Of a stretch of DNA of 64,000 nucleotides, positions 48,344 to 59,176 are shown one piece after another. The notes beneath the pieces are model-generated. The model did not search any database, had not been told where the DNA came from, and worked only from the letters and a program-made list of their open reading frames with translations. Source of the DNA: Camillea tinctor (taxonomy: Eukaryota > Ascomycota > Sordariomycetes > Xylariales > Xylariaceae); the NCBI GenBank assembly GCA_022578605.1, contig MU394059.1, forward strand, positions 744,001-808,000, read 5' to 3'. Position numbers and translations under genes: made by a program. Position 1 is the first letter of the stretch. Each line of letters begins with the position of its first letter.

Positions 48344-50347
48344 ATGCAGCCTGGCTACCGCCCATACCCGCAGCAGCAGATGTCGCAGCGCGCTACCAAT
48401 GCTGGCAACCAGCGTCGAGGAGGCATTGGTATGTGACCATTTTCATCTCCATCTCCATCTTTATACGCTACATGTTAATGCCGTGTTATGTGTTATATAT
48501 GTTTAAATAACTGTGCTGGTCGTTCTAGAACACCCCACACATAGCTCCACAGACCATAACTTACCTACACACTACTAGCTCTTCTATCTTCTATCGCTCC
48601 ATCATCGTGTACTCTCTCTTTCTCTTTCTCTCTCTCTCTCTCTCTCTGTCTCTCTTTTTTTTCCCTGGTCTTTTCTCTTTTCTCTCTCTCTCTCTCTCTC
48701 TTTTTTTCTTTCTTTTTTCTTTCCCCCTCTCCGTCTACTCCGTCTATTATCCCCTTTTCTAACTGTGTGTGCGCGCGCGTGTGGATGCTATAGGTCCCAT
48801 GATGTCTTCCGGCACGCCCCATCACTCTCTCCCTTTGACCCAGGCTCAGATCGTCCGGGAGCAGCAGCAAGCTGCCCTACAGGTCGAGTATGCTAAGCGA
48901 CGCAGTCGCAAGCCTACAGACAAGAACCTCCCCGACAACATCGACCAATGTACTATCGGTGATATGGCTGTGAGATACCGCGAGCTTCGCGAATTTGAGA
49001 GGCGTCTCGATGCGACTATGACCAGGAAACGCCTCGACATTGTTGACTCGGTGAATCGTAGCGTGAAGGTAAGACCAAGTCGACGCTTTCGCATGGCTTC
49101 AAGCGCTGCTGTTAACCCATTTCCTCTAGCGGTGGAAGACGCTTCGCATATGGATCACCAACACTACCGAGGACCAAGTCTGGCAGGGCAACGGTCTCAA
49201 CGTCGACACCTTCGATTTCAGTTCCAACCTCGAGCCCACCTATCGCGTCAAGATTGAAGGTCGGCTTCTGGAAGACGATGATGATCTCGGGAAGGAGGAT
49301 GCGAGCGAATCAAGCAAAGAAAATAGCGACGATCCCGACCGCATGGACGAAGATGGCCCGTCTGATGCAAAGCCCAAGGCTTCCAAGGCACCGACGTATC
49401 GATTCTCCCACTTCTTTAAGGCGCTCAGTGTCGACTTCCCAGTCAACCGGAAAGGGGATGACCAGAGTGTTGAATGGAAGAAGCCAGAACGAGTTGGCGG
49501 CTCGTCCAACCTCCCAGCAGCTGCCGACTTCGACGAGTTGACGTTCAAGCGTAGCGGTGACGAGAACATCAACATCACCATTAACCTCTTTAGACACGAA
49601 GAGCCGGAGCGGTATGCAGTGAGCCCAGAGCTTGAGGAGATCGTCGATATGACCGAGGCCACGCAGCAGGACATTGTCATGGGCATTTGGGAGTACATCA
49701 AGCTCATGGGCTTGCAAGAAGACGAGGAAAAGCGCAACTTCCGCTGCGACGATCTGTTAAGAAATGTATGCATGCACCGAATACCACTGCTCATACGGAA
49801 TGGCTAACCATACATTTAGGCATTTAAAATCGACACGGGTTATATTCCCAGGCTACAAGAATATATTGCTCCGCATCTAAGACCGCTACCACCTGTCCAG
49901 CTCCCATACACCATCCGAGTCGATGAAGAATTCCACAAAGACCCCCAGCCGACTGTTTACGATGTTCGCGTTGCTGTCGACGACCCACTACGCCAGAAAA
50001 TGCTATCCTTCCTCAACCATGCCGGCTATGCTAATATGCTAAAGGAGGCGGCTGCTCTTGACGACCAGCTAGCCACGATCGTCCAGGCTATGCATGTTTC
50101 CAAGGCCAAGCACACGTTTTTGACATCTCTTGGCGAAAGCCCGGCCACGTTCGTGAGGGACTGGCTCAGCTCGCAGAAGCGAGATCTGGAAGTGATCATG
50201 GGAGAAGCCATGAAGGGCCTCGGCGAAGAAGCGACAGGAGACGAGTGGAGAAAAGGAGGCAGAGATAGTGTCTGGTCGACCATCAATGCCCGCGAAAGTG
50301 TCAACGTCATGCTCGCAAAGCAGCCCCTTCAACTACAGCAGCGGTAG
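48344..50347 (+). CDS. SWI/SNF-RSC complex 60 kDa subunit (BAF60/Snf12/Rsc6 family)
   Basis: This family links ATP-dependent chromatin remodellers to transcription factors through a SWIB domain. Exons: 48344..48428, 48794..49068, 49130..49765 and 49820..50347, giving 507 residues. Exon 1 opens MQPGYRPYPQQQMSQRATNA. The helical block DKNLPDNIDQCTIGDMAVRY and RELREFERRLDATMTRKRLD precedes RWKTLRIWITNTT. The SWIB domain region includes RYAVSPELEEIVDMTEATQQ, then IVMGIWEYIKLMGLQEDEEK and RNFRCDDLLRN. It is spliced to AFKIDTGYIPRLQEYIAPHL. The C-terminus has a coiled coil and WSTINARESVNVML. The first intron is 365 bases, unusually long for this window, and contains CT microsatellites. Whether it serves SWI/SNF, RSC or both (as S. 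pombe Ssr3 suggests) cannot be told from sequence. Confidence 0.9.
48600..48720 (+). repeat. CT-rich microsatellites within first intron of BAF60-like gene
   Basis: Two (CT)n runs separated by T-rich sequence. They lie inside the 365-base intron. Confidence 0.85.
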
Positions 50348-50918
50348 TCATTCATGTCCTTTTTGGTTATTGTTATTTTCTTTCCTTGTGAGAATTTTAT
50401 TTCATGTCAAGAAGGGGGAAAGGCATTCCGAGTTGTAAAGCTGGTCATGGCGCCTGGCGTACTGGTTATCTCATGAGATGGTTTCTATGTCTAAGACGCT
50501 GTTTGGGAAGAAAAGATTCGACGATGCATGTACTTGTTGGTGTGTGGTTCCCTAATGCCCCCCTTTTCACATCCCCTGCTGTCGCACTGTGGCTCTGCAT
50601 AGGTCATATTCTTTCCATTTCATTTAGATAGAATGAAGAAGAACCTTATAATGGTGATACTGCAGGTAGATACGTCATGTGGAAACCAACCTTGATCAGA
50701 ATCGGGATTTAAGATCTTAACGCCGAATTGCTCAAGAACTCATAATCTCTTGACTGCTACTTTTCTCTTTCATAGCTTTCATATAAGTATTCGTTTCTCT
50801 CTCTTTCGTGCTAGCAACCTTCCCGGTCTCTCATCCCATGTTTTGAAAAGATTCTCAGAACTCAGAAGACAGCCGAGAAATAACTAAAAAATAAAAACAA
50901 AAACAAACCAAAGTAAAG
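50348..50918. other. Spacer between BAF60-like and short-chain dehydrogenase genes
   Basis: Holds the BAF60-like 3' region and the dehydrogenase promoter, ending in A-rich sequence before the ATG. Nothing else is seen. Confidence 0.5.
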
Positions 50919-52174
50919 ATGTCAACGGCAGCAGTCTTCAAGAAGCTGAACACGGCCGTCATCACGGGCGGCGCCTCGGGCATCGGCCTCGCCCTGGCGA
51001 AGAAGTGCGTCGGCTACGGCATGAAGGTGCTGGTCGCTGACTGGGACGCCAAGAACCTCGAGGCGGCCAAGTTGAGCCTCGGCCAGGACGCGAGCACCAT
51101 CCAGATGGACGTTAGCAAGCTCGAGGACTGGAGCAAGCTTAAGTCACAGGTCGTGCAGGACTTTGGGGGTATGTGCCTATTGTTTTGTTTTCCTAGCTGT
51201 CTCCTTTCCCCCCTTTTGTTCTTTTCCTTCTTATTTTCCCTGGTACATTCTCAATTATAAACTCCTAAGCTCTCATCTCATCTTGCTCTTCCTCTTCTTT
51301 TAAGTACTGGTTTATATATATATATATTCGTGGTATACGTATTATGAAGAGATGCGGGATAAGTGAAAGTAAAGATTGACGATGACAACGGGTGCGATGT
51401 AGCGAGTTGCTCTTATTCGCACTTAAATCTGCTTTCTCCTTTCACGCGAAATCCTGAAATCAAATTTCCTTCACATACAAGAAACCCAATCCCCCAATTC
51501 CTTCCCTTCCCTTTCCTTTCTTCTTCTCCCCAACCCTTCTAACAAACCCAAACCCCCCTCCCCCCACAGGCCGCATCAACCTCCTCGCCCTCAACGCCGG
51601 CGTCAGCGGCAAGACCTCCTTCGACGACCCCGACCCCTCGGGGTTCCAGCGCATCCTCGACACGAACCTGTACGGGGTGCTCAACGGGATCACCACGCTG
51701 CTGCCGCTGGTCAAAGAGAAGTCCAGCACCGCCTCGCCCGCCGCCATCGTGATCACGGGGTCCAAGCAAGGCATCACCAACCCGCCGGGCAACCCGGCCT
51801 ACAACGCGTCCAAGGCGGCGGTCAAGGCGCTGGCCGAGCACCTGAGCTACGACCTGCGGGGCCTGCGGCCCGCGGTCGCCGTGCACCTGCTCGTGCCCGG
51901 GTGGACGTGGACGGGGCTCGCGGGGGCGGCGGGCGGCGGCCCCAAGCCCGCCGCCGCGTGGGCCCCCGAGCAGGTGGTGCAGTACCTCGAGGCGAAGATG
52001 GCCGAGGGCCAGTTCTGGGTGCTGTGCCCCGACGGCGACGTGACCGTGGCGATGGACCGCGCGCGCATGCTCTGGAACGCGAACGATGCGGTGCTGGGGC
52101 GGCCGCCGCTGAGCCGCTGGCGGGAGGAATTCAAGGGCGAGTTTCAGGCGTGGATGGAGAGGGAGCAGAAGTAA
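50919..52174 (+). CDS. Short-chain dehydrogenase/reductase (SDR), substrate unknown
   Basis: An NAD(P)-dependent oxidoreductase of the classical SDR fold. Exons are 50919..51168 and 51570..52174, giving 284 residues. The cofactor-binding motif TGGASGIG is at about residues 16-23. VADWD ends the second strand, which fits an NAD-type acidic residue there, though cofactor choice is inference. The join restores QDFGGRINLLALNAGV, containing the NAG motif. The catalytic serine lies in VITGSKQG, followed by YNASK (Tyr-x-x-x-Lys). A Gly/Ala-rich loop (GLAGAAGGGPKPAAAWAPEQ) replaces the usual substrate-loop region. The C-terminus resembles other fungal SDRs (PPLSRWREEFKGEFQAWMER). The 401-base intron is the longest here. 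Exon 2 is very GC-rich compared with exon 1. The substrate cannot be inferred, and no biosynthetic cluster surrounds it. Confidence 0.88.
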
Positions 52175-52914
52175 GGGGGTGTATAACTTATAACCTGTGT
52201 CGGTGTGGAGGTGTAGAGAAGGGTGAGGGGGGAGAGAGCTTTGCTGGAGGGTTCCGGGATAGTTTGGTTATTATCTGCTAGGTTAGGTCAGATCGAAGAA
52301 AAAAAACAGATATGGATAGTAACCGTTACGCAGGAGGGGAAAAGGGGTAGGTTGGTTAGGTGCACAGGAAAAATAAAATAAAATAAAAATAAATCAAAGC
52401 CTTTTGAACCCACTCCCATACTAGCTAACGATCTCATGTCAATGCATCCAGAGTCATCCTATTTGACCAACATAATAAATATCTTTTATATATAAGTACA
52501 AAACATATATGATCGGATTTATTGTGTATTGTTTAATCATGACAATTGTCTTCCCTTCTCTTTCTAAGCTACCTTATCAAAAAAAAAAAATTGTTTCCCA
52601 CTTGCCCACACCCTCCTTTCCCTTCCCTCCCTCCTGAACGCCTCATGAACATGCAACGTTAATCTCCGTTATGATGACTGGTTTTCTCTGTAAAGTCTAC
52701 TGTATTGTGCTGAGCCTGCCCCCCCTCCCCTACCGCCCGTATAAATTTCGATATCTACCCTTTTGTTCCATCCCCTTTTCCTTCCCCTTTGCCTTCGAAA
52801 GATATATCCGGACCACGCCGCTTCGCTCGCCTGCTAATTGTATGACTAATTTCTCATATTATCCCTGATTCTTGTTCTTATGCTGTTGCTCATTTCGTAA
52901 TAGTGAAACATCCT
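52175..52914. other. Convergent spacer, SDR and Hym1
   Basis: Both 3' regions with AAATA-type tracts near 52370-52395 and a poly-A run near 52580. No coding is supported. Confidence 0.5.
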
Positions 52915-54323
52915 TCATACGGGCTGAGATAGCTGTCGGGTCGGCGGAACGGGGTTCGGGGGCATGTTGCGTATCTGCTTGATGAGAAACTCGCGCTCGT
53001 CGATGAACTGCTCGTCGTCGGTGCGGTCCTCGAGGAAGTGGGACAGGAAGTTCAATAGCTTGTCGCGGTTCATCAGCAGGATCTTCTGCACAGCGATGGA
53101 CTTGTGCGGGTTCGCGACGAAGACCTTGAACACGTGGAAGCCTTCGTACTGAACCATCTTGCGGTCGCTGCGCAAGAGGTTCATACAGATCTTGAGATGC
53201 TCCCCCCGATCGACGTAGGCCGTCATCACGTTGTAGTTGGACCGGTCTAGAAGGATCTCGCCGAGCAGCTTGATGGACTGCCGCTTGGTCACGTAGCTGT
53301 TCGACTGCACCAGTACGTGGTTGTACTTTTCGAAAAAGAGCTCGAAGTTCACGGCGAGGTAGCGTGGTACCAATTCCTTATGCTTAGTGAGAAGTTCCTA
53401 TCCGAGGTAAGGTAGGGTTAGCAAGGGCGCGCTAGTAGACGTGCTGAGAATGGTACATGGTGTATAGCATACCCTGAACGTGGTAAATGCATCAGCGGCA
53501 ACCTCGAATGAGCTCTTGTCGATCCAGTCAAAGAACCTCCAGAACACACCACTGCCACTCTGCGGCCGCTCTCGCTCAATGGCGGTCACGCCCTTCAAGC
53601 TGGACCCGGGTTCTTCGCCATCGTCGTACAGGATGATGGCAGCGGCGGCCTCGCTCTTCAACACCTCCCGCAAGACGGAACCGGCGGGAGTGGCACTCTC
53701 CTTGTGTTCGTAGCCTCGGCACAGCTCTAGCAGGACCTGGGGCTTGTTGTTGACGACATAGCTCAATGCGACGGGATCGGTCTTGGGCGAGGCTGTGGGT
53801 GGGCGGAATCGAAAGACGTAGGAGAATATAACCTGGGTATCTTTGCGGGACTCGAAAGGGAGGCGGTGTAGGTTCTGGGCAAGCAGCAGCAGAAGATCTT
53901 CCTCTATCAGACCTGTAACTAGCTGGTAAACTTGTTCCGGGGTGCTCTCGGACTCTGGGATAGGATGACACAAGTTAGTTTATACCGGGGGCAGACGGAT
54001 CATGTATTATACTGGAACTCTGCGCCGTGGTTGCCAGAGACGTGGGCTTGCTTGGGATGTTCGTTGTTTGTCGGTCCGTACCTGGTGTTCCTTGGAGGAG
54101 AAGCTTCATTTGACTTAGTACCCTCGCCAACTCTTCGGCCTGCATTGCAAATTTCCCCATTAGCACGTTATGCAGATGACGGGCAGGGAAATTCCCTTAG
54201 GGCAGCTGTCTTCCTTACCTTTGCAGGACCACCCACATCAAGCCTGAGAATATGTTCCCTGGCCTGCTTGGCAAGGTCAATTGTGTTGGTCCTAGTCCTA
54301 CCCCTCCCGAAGAGAAAAGACAT
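52915..54323 (-). CDS. HYM1: Hym1/Mo25 scaffold protein
   Basis: Mo25/Hym1 proteins are armadillo-like scaffolds that activate Ste20-type (GCK) kinases in the morphogenesis (RAM) and septation networks; HymA is needed for conidiophore development in Aspergillus. Exons on the minus strand are 54323..54219, 54139..54082, 53954..53473 and 53397..52915, giving 375 residues, normal for the family. The start reads MSFLFGRGRTRTNTIDLAKQ. Exon 2 is only 58 bases (AEELARVLSQMKLLLQGTP). Conserved text follows: PEQVYQLVTGLIEEDLLLLL, FFDWIDKSSFEVAADAFTTF, ELLTKHKELVPRYLAVNFEL and FFEKYN. Then come SNYNVMTAYVDRGEHLKICM and YEGFHVFKVFVANPHKS. The frame stays open upstream through a GTT-repeat that would encode poly-Asn, so a longer N-terminus is formally possible; the conserved start is preferred. 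Confidence 0.93.
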
Positions 54324-54355
54324 GGTGGTGAGCCGTTGTTTATTATATTTGTTGC

Positions 54356-54365
54356 CGTTATTGTT

Positions 54366-54404
<39 letters not shown>

Positions 54405-54414
54405 ATTGTTGTTG
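54356..54414 (+). repeat. (GTT)n trinucleotide microsatellite
   Basis: About 18 GTT units with two ATT interruptions, immediately upstream of the HYM1 start. In the HYM1 reading frame it would read as Asn codons. Confidence 0.9.
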
Positions 54415-54712
54415 TAGTCGTTGTTGTTTTTTTTTGACCCAGTAGCAGTATAATATTGTCGATTCGTCGATTTCGTATTCAACTGATGGGAATAAAATAG
54501 ACTTAAAAAGTAGATATAAAATGCAATGTATAAAAGAGCAATAACAATGATTTGTTTGTGATTATAATAGCGACGTTGGTGGTTTGAACACCAATAGACA
54601 TGCTGCTGCTTGGTGTTGTTGTTTTGTTATTGTTATTATTGTTGTTGTTGTTGCTGCTGATGGATAAGAAGGATAGGTAAGTAGTAAATTGTAAGTTGTA
54701 AGTAGTAGGTAG

Positions 54713-54760
54713 ATGGATTGGATGGATTGGATGGATTGGATTAACCTAGGTTAACCTAGG
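54713..54760 (+). repeat. Tandem GGATTGGAT and TTAACCTAGG repeats
   Basis: Three near-perfect 9-base units with GGATTGGAT are followed directly by two TTAACCTAGG units. Confidence 0.8.
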
Positions 54761-55507
54761 TACTTGGGACTTGGGGATTTGGACTTAAGACTTAAAAAAG
54801 ACTTGAGAACGAATAAAGAATGGCGGAATGATGGGAATTGAAACTGAATAGGTTATAAATAAGGTTTAGTGTGCCTTTTTTTAAACACCTGTACGTCATA
54901 TGTATATATGTAAGTATATCTGTATCTCTGGGTTCGAATCCGTTTAGATGTATCGTTTCTGATGATCGGATCAAATTATTAGATTGGACGTAGTTGATAA
55001 CTCGTCAATATATATGTATGTATATATATGTATGTAGGTGTTTTTATGTGCATGTAGGTAATGTATGGAAATATATATATATAAGTGCCATATGCTTAGC
55101 CGTTACTGTGTCAGTCAAGTCCAATGTTTACCTTATAAACCTGGGTACTTTTATGTAGTGTACATATGTATAGTACCGCTGGTTGGCACTGGCACCCTTT
55201 TACCTTCTTTTTTCTTTGGCCTTACTCCTCCCCAATAAATCTGGGGACCCGGAATGTTTATTTACGGGTCCCATTTGCTGGCGCTAACTGGTTCCCCTCT
55301 CTGTAACCATCAACCCGCTAGCGTGGATCCTTTTGCTGCCCAAAGAACCTTTACTAGATAGGTATTGTTGTGTTGTTGTGTGCGACGAGGCTGATGGCGC
55401 CAAGCCTTTAGGGGTTGTCAGGGGTCTTGATCACCCCGCCGAACCCTATTGGCGGCCTTGCAACCTTTAAAAGTGGACCAACTCTGCCCCTCGCTCCTCA
55501 AGAAACT

Positions 55508-55514
55508 TGACTCA
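55508..55514 (+). promoter_or_regulatory. TGACTCA element (Gcn4/CPC1/CpcA type) upstream of IleRS
   Basis: A perfect TGACTCA lies about 204 bases upstream of the IleRS ATG. Amino-acid starvation regulators of the Gcn4 family bind this site and induce tRNA synthetase genes in fungi. Function here is inferred from site and gene type. Confidence 0.5.
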
Positions 55515-55717
55515 CATCACATGAACCCCGCCATAATTTCATAATTTCATTTCATACATTTACTACTTTTGACTTATAGAGAGAGAGGGAGAGAGAAAAC
55601 CCTTCAATTCTGTTGCTGATCTGACCCTGAGTAGAGTAGATTGATTGGTATCCAGTTTGGATCCTTCGTTTTTGTCGCAATTGCAATTGCAACTGCAAAC
55701 TCTCCCGCTCTCTGAAC

Positions 55718-58700
55718 ATGTCTATCGACTTCCCCAAGGAGGAGGTTGCGGTCATTGAAAAATGGCGGGAGATCAAGGCATTCGAACGTCAGGTGGGCAT
55801 TAACCAAAAGAGCCAAAGCATTGTTGTTTATATTTCCTTCTATATATTTCCTATCTCCACTGACTCTTCGTATGTTGCTTCTGTAGGTCGAGCTATCTGA
55901 AGGCCAGCCGCGCTATACCTTCTACGATGGCCCTCCCTTCGCGACCGGTCTTCCCCATTACGGTCATCTGCTGGCCTCTACCATCAAGGACATCATTCCG
56001 AGATACTGGTCCATGAAGGGTTACCATGTCGAGCGTCGCTTTGGTTGGGATACACATGGTATTCCCATTGAGTTTGCTATCGAGCAGAAGCTGGGCATCA
56101 CGGGCAAGCAGGCTGTGATGGAGTTCGGTCTAGCCAAGTACAATGCAGAGTGCCGATCCATTGTCATGCAGTACCGGGAAGAATGGAGGCATACTATTGA
56201 GCGACTAGGTCGGTGGATCGACTTTGACAACGACTATAAGACTATGGACCCTACATTCATGGAGACAGAGTGGTGGGTCTTCAAGCAGCTTTTCGATAAG
56301 GGTCAAGTTTACCAGGGTCACCGAGTTATGCCCTACTCGACGGCCTTGACCACGGCCCTGTCTAACTTCGAGGCCAACCAGAACTACCAAGACGTGACGG
56401 ACCCCGCTGTCGTCGTTTCTTTCCCCTTGGTAGACGACCCCAAGACTCAGCTCTTGGCATGGACGACCACCCCCTGGACTCTCCCCTCCAACCTAGGACT
56501 TGCCGCGCATCCCGAGTTCGAATACGTCAAGGTACACGATGAGAAATCAGGGAACAACTATATCCTGCTCGAGAAGTTATTGACTACACTCTACAAAGAC
56601 CCGAAGAAGGCCAAGTACAAGGTCTTAGAAAAGATTAAGGGCAAAGACATGCTGGGTTGGAAGTACCAGCCACTCTTTGAATACTTTCACGACGAGTTTA
56701 AGGATGTTGCATTCAAGGTGCTCAATGCAACCTATGTTACCGACGACAGCGGTACGGGTATTGTCCACCAGGCGCCTGCATTCGGTGAAGACGACTACAA
56801 TGTGGCTGTGGAGGCCGGAATCGTGACCGAGGATCGCCCGCCTCCTGATCCGGTGGATGATCGCGGTATGTACACTGCCAAGGTTACCGACTTTGTTGGC
56901 ATGCATGTTAAGGAGGCCGATAAACACATCATCAAATTCCTCAAGGGTACCGGCAGATTGGTCGTCGACTCCCAACTCAAGCACTCTTACCCTATGTGCC
57001 CGCGATCTGATACCCCGCTGATCTACCGTGCCGTTCCGTCGTGGTTCATCCGCATCCCTGAGATTGTACCGCAGATGTTAAAGAACATTGAAGGAACACA
57101 CTGGACACCGAGTTTCGTAAAAGAGAACCGATTTGGAAATTGGATCGCTTCGGCGAGAGACTGGAACGTTTCAAGAAACCGGTACTGGGGAACGCCTATT
57201 CCGCTTTGGGTCAGTGAAGACCTGTCCGAACGGGTTTGCGTTGGTAGTGTCGCTGAGCTCAAGGAGTTGAGTGGGTATGAAGGCGAACTAACCGACCTCC
57301 ACCGTGATAAGGTGGACCACATCACCATCCCTAGCAAAAAGGGTAATGGTGTGCTTAGACGTATTGAGGAGGTGTTCGACTGCTGGTTCGAATCAGGAAG
57401 CATGCCCTATGCCAGTCAACATTATCCATTTGAAAACAAGGAAAAGCTATTGGAATCTTTCCCCGGTGATTTTATTGCTGAGGGTCTTGATCAGACAAGA
57501 GGTGAGTGGACTCGACCGTTGCCTTTATATCGGATCGCAAATATCAAGTGGATTTTTACTGACTCAAAGGTTGAAATCAGGATGGTTCTATACTTTGCTA
57601 GTGCTGGGAACTCACCTTTTCGGTGTCTCGCCGTTTAAGAACTGCGTTGTGAACGGTATCGTTCTCGCGGAAGATGGCAAAAAGATGTCGAAACGGTTGA
57701 AGAACTACCCCGACCCATCCCTTATCATGGATAAGTACGGCTCAGATGCGCTACGACTATACATGATAAACTCGCCGGTCGTCAGAGCGGAGCCATTACG
57801 ATTCAAAGAATCAGGTGTAAAGGAGGTTGTTCAAAAGGTACTCCTTCCTCTCTGGAACAGCTGGAAGTTCTTCGAAAGCGCCGTTTTGCTGCTCAAGAAG
57901 GTAGAGGATAAGGATTATGTCTTCGATCCTAAGATGGAGAGTTCAAACACAAACGTGATGGATCGATGGATCCTTGCAAGTTGCCAAAGTCTCCTGGAAT
58001 TCGTCAACCAGGAAATGGCTGGTAAGTGGTCTCAAATTCTATCATGTCACCTGTTGCTAACCATTCATAGGCTACCGTCTGTATACTGTCGTCCCAAGGT
58101 TACTGGGACTTATTGACGAGATGACCAATTGGTACATTCGGTTTAATCGGCGAAGACTGAAGGGTGAATATGGCCTCGATGACACAACCCACGCCCTCAA
58201 CACGCTCTTTGAAGTCCTCTTCACATTGTGTAAAGGCCTAGCCCCCTTTACTCCCTTCATCACAGAAACCATCTATTCCAAGCTTCTGGTCCACATTCCT
58301 AAGGAGAACCAGGCCAAGGATGCTCGAAGCGTGCACTTCCTTCCTTACCCAACCGTTAGAAAAGAGCTTTTTGACCCCGTTATTGAGCGGAGGGTTGGGC
58401 GTATGCAGAAAATTATCGAGCTGGCCCGAGTTTCTCGTGAACGCCGGACCATTGGACTGAAAACACCGCTTAAGACCCTGGTTGTCCTACATCGCGACCA
58501 GGAGTATCTTGACGACATCAAGTTCCTAGAGACCTACGTTACCGAAGAACTGAACATACGCGATCTGATTCTTACGTCCGACGAAGAGAAGTACAACGTG
58601 CAATACTCTGTCCAAGCTGATTGGCCTGTGCTTGGAAAGAAGCTGAAGAAGGATATGGTCAAAGTCAAGAAGGCCTTGCCGAATGTTACGAGCGAGGAAG

Positions 58701-59176
58701 TAAAGAAATATACCGAGGCAAAGTTCATCGTTGTCGATGGTATCAGACTTGAGGAAGGTGACCTGAAGGTGAGAAGAGACATCAAGCAAGGCGAGAAACA
58801 GAGCCTCGAGATCAACACGGATGACGACGTTCTCACCATTCTTGACGCGGAGATATACCCGGAACTTGCGGAGGAGGGTCTAGCACGAGAAATCATCAAT
58901 CGGGTACAGCGTCTACGAAAGAAGGCGGGTCTCCAGGCTACAGACGATGTGAAGATGGAATACAAGGTTCTCTCGGACCCCGAAAATATCGGTATCGCAG
59001 AGATCTTCGTCAGTCAAGCCTCAGTAATCCAGAAGGCCTTGAGGCGGCCGGTTGATAAGCACGAGGTCACGCATGTTGAGGGCAAGATTCCCAAGGAGAA
59101 GGAGGACGGTGTCATCATGGAGGAAGAGCAGGAGGTTCAAAAGGCAACCTTCCTCCTCAGGCTCCTCAGTCTATAG
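55718..59176 (+). CDS. ILS1: Isoleucyl-tRNA synthetase, cytosolic
   Basis: This class I synthetase charges tRNA-Ile in the cytosol. Exons: 55718..55792, 55887..57501, 57581..58021 and 58071..59176, giving 1078 residues, the normal eukaryotic cytosolic length. Exon 1 reads MSIDFPKEEVAVIEKWREIK. The HIGH-type motif is HYGH (residues about 49-52) within PFATGLPHYGHLLA. The editing (CP1) domain includes WTTTPWTLPSNLGLA and GTGIVHQAPAFGEDDY. The catalytic signature WFESGSMPYA and EGLDQTRGWFYTLL spans the second intron. The KMSKS loop is KMSKRLKNYPDPS (about 597). The anticodon region holds NWYIRFNRRRLKGEYG after a 49-base intron. The C-terminal domain has ELNIRDLIL and QRLRKKAGLQATDDV. A mitochondrial targeting sequence is absent. 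A TGACTCA site lies upstream. Confidence 0.96.

Larger units (their letters stand above)
54324..55717. other. Divergent promoter region Hym1/IleRS
   Basis: About 1.4 kb holding GTT microsatellites, GGATT and TTAACCTAGG direct repeats, and TATATG tracts. A GCN4-type TGACTCA site and an ATTGG near 55448 lie on the IleRS side. No gene is supported. Confidence 0.55.

Noticed and set aside
49240..49794. 184-codon minus-strand frame opposite the BAF60-like exon 3
   Set aside because: Shadow frame; Ser-rich composition from complementary codons of the real SWIB-containing exon.
54925..54950. GGTTCGAATCC, resembling a tRNA T-loop
   Set aside because: No flanking T-stem pairing, acceptor stem, anticodon arm or A-box at the right spacing.
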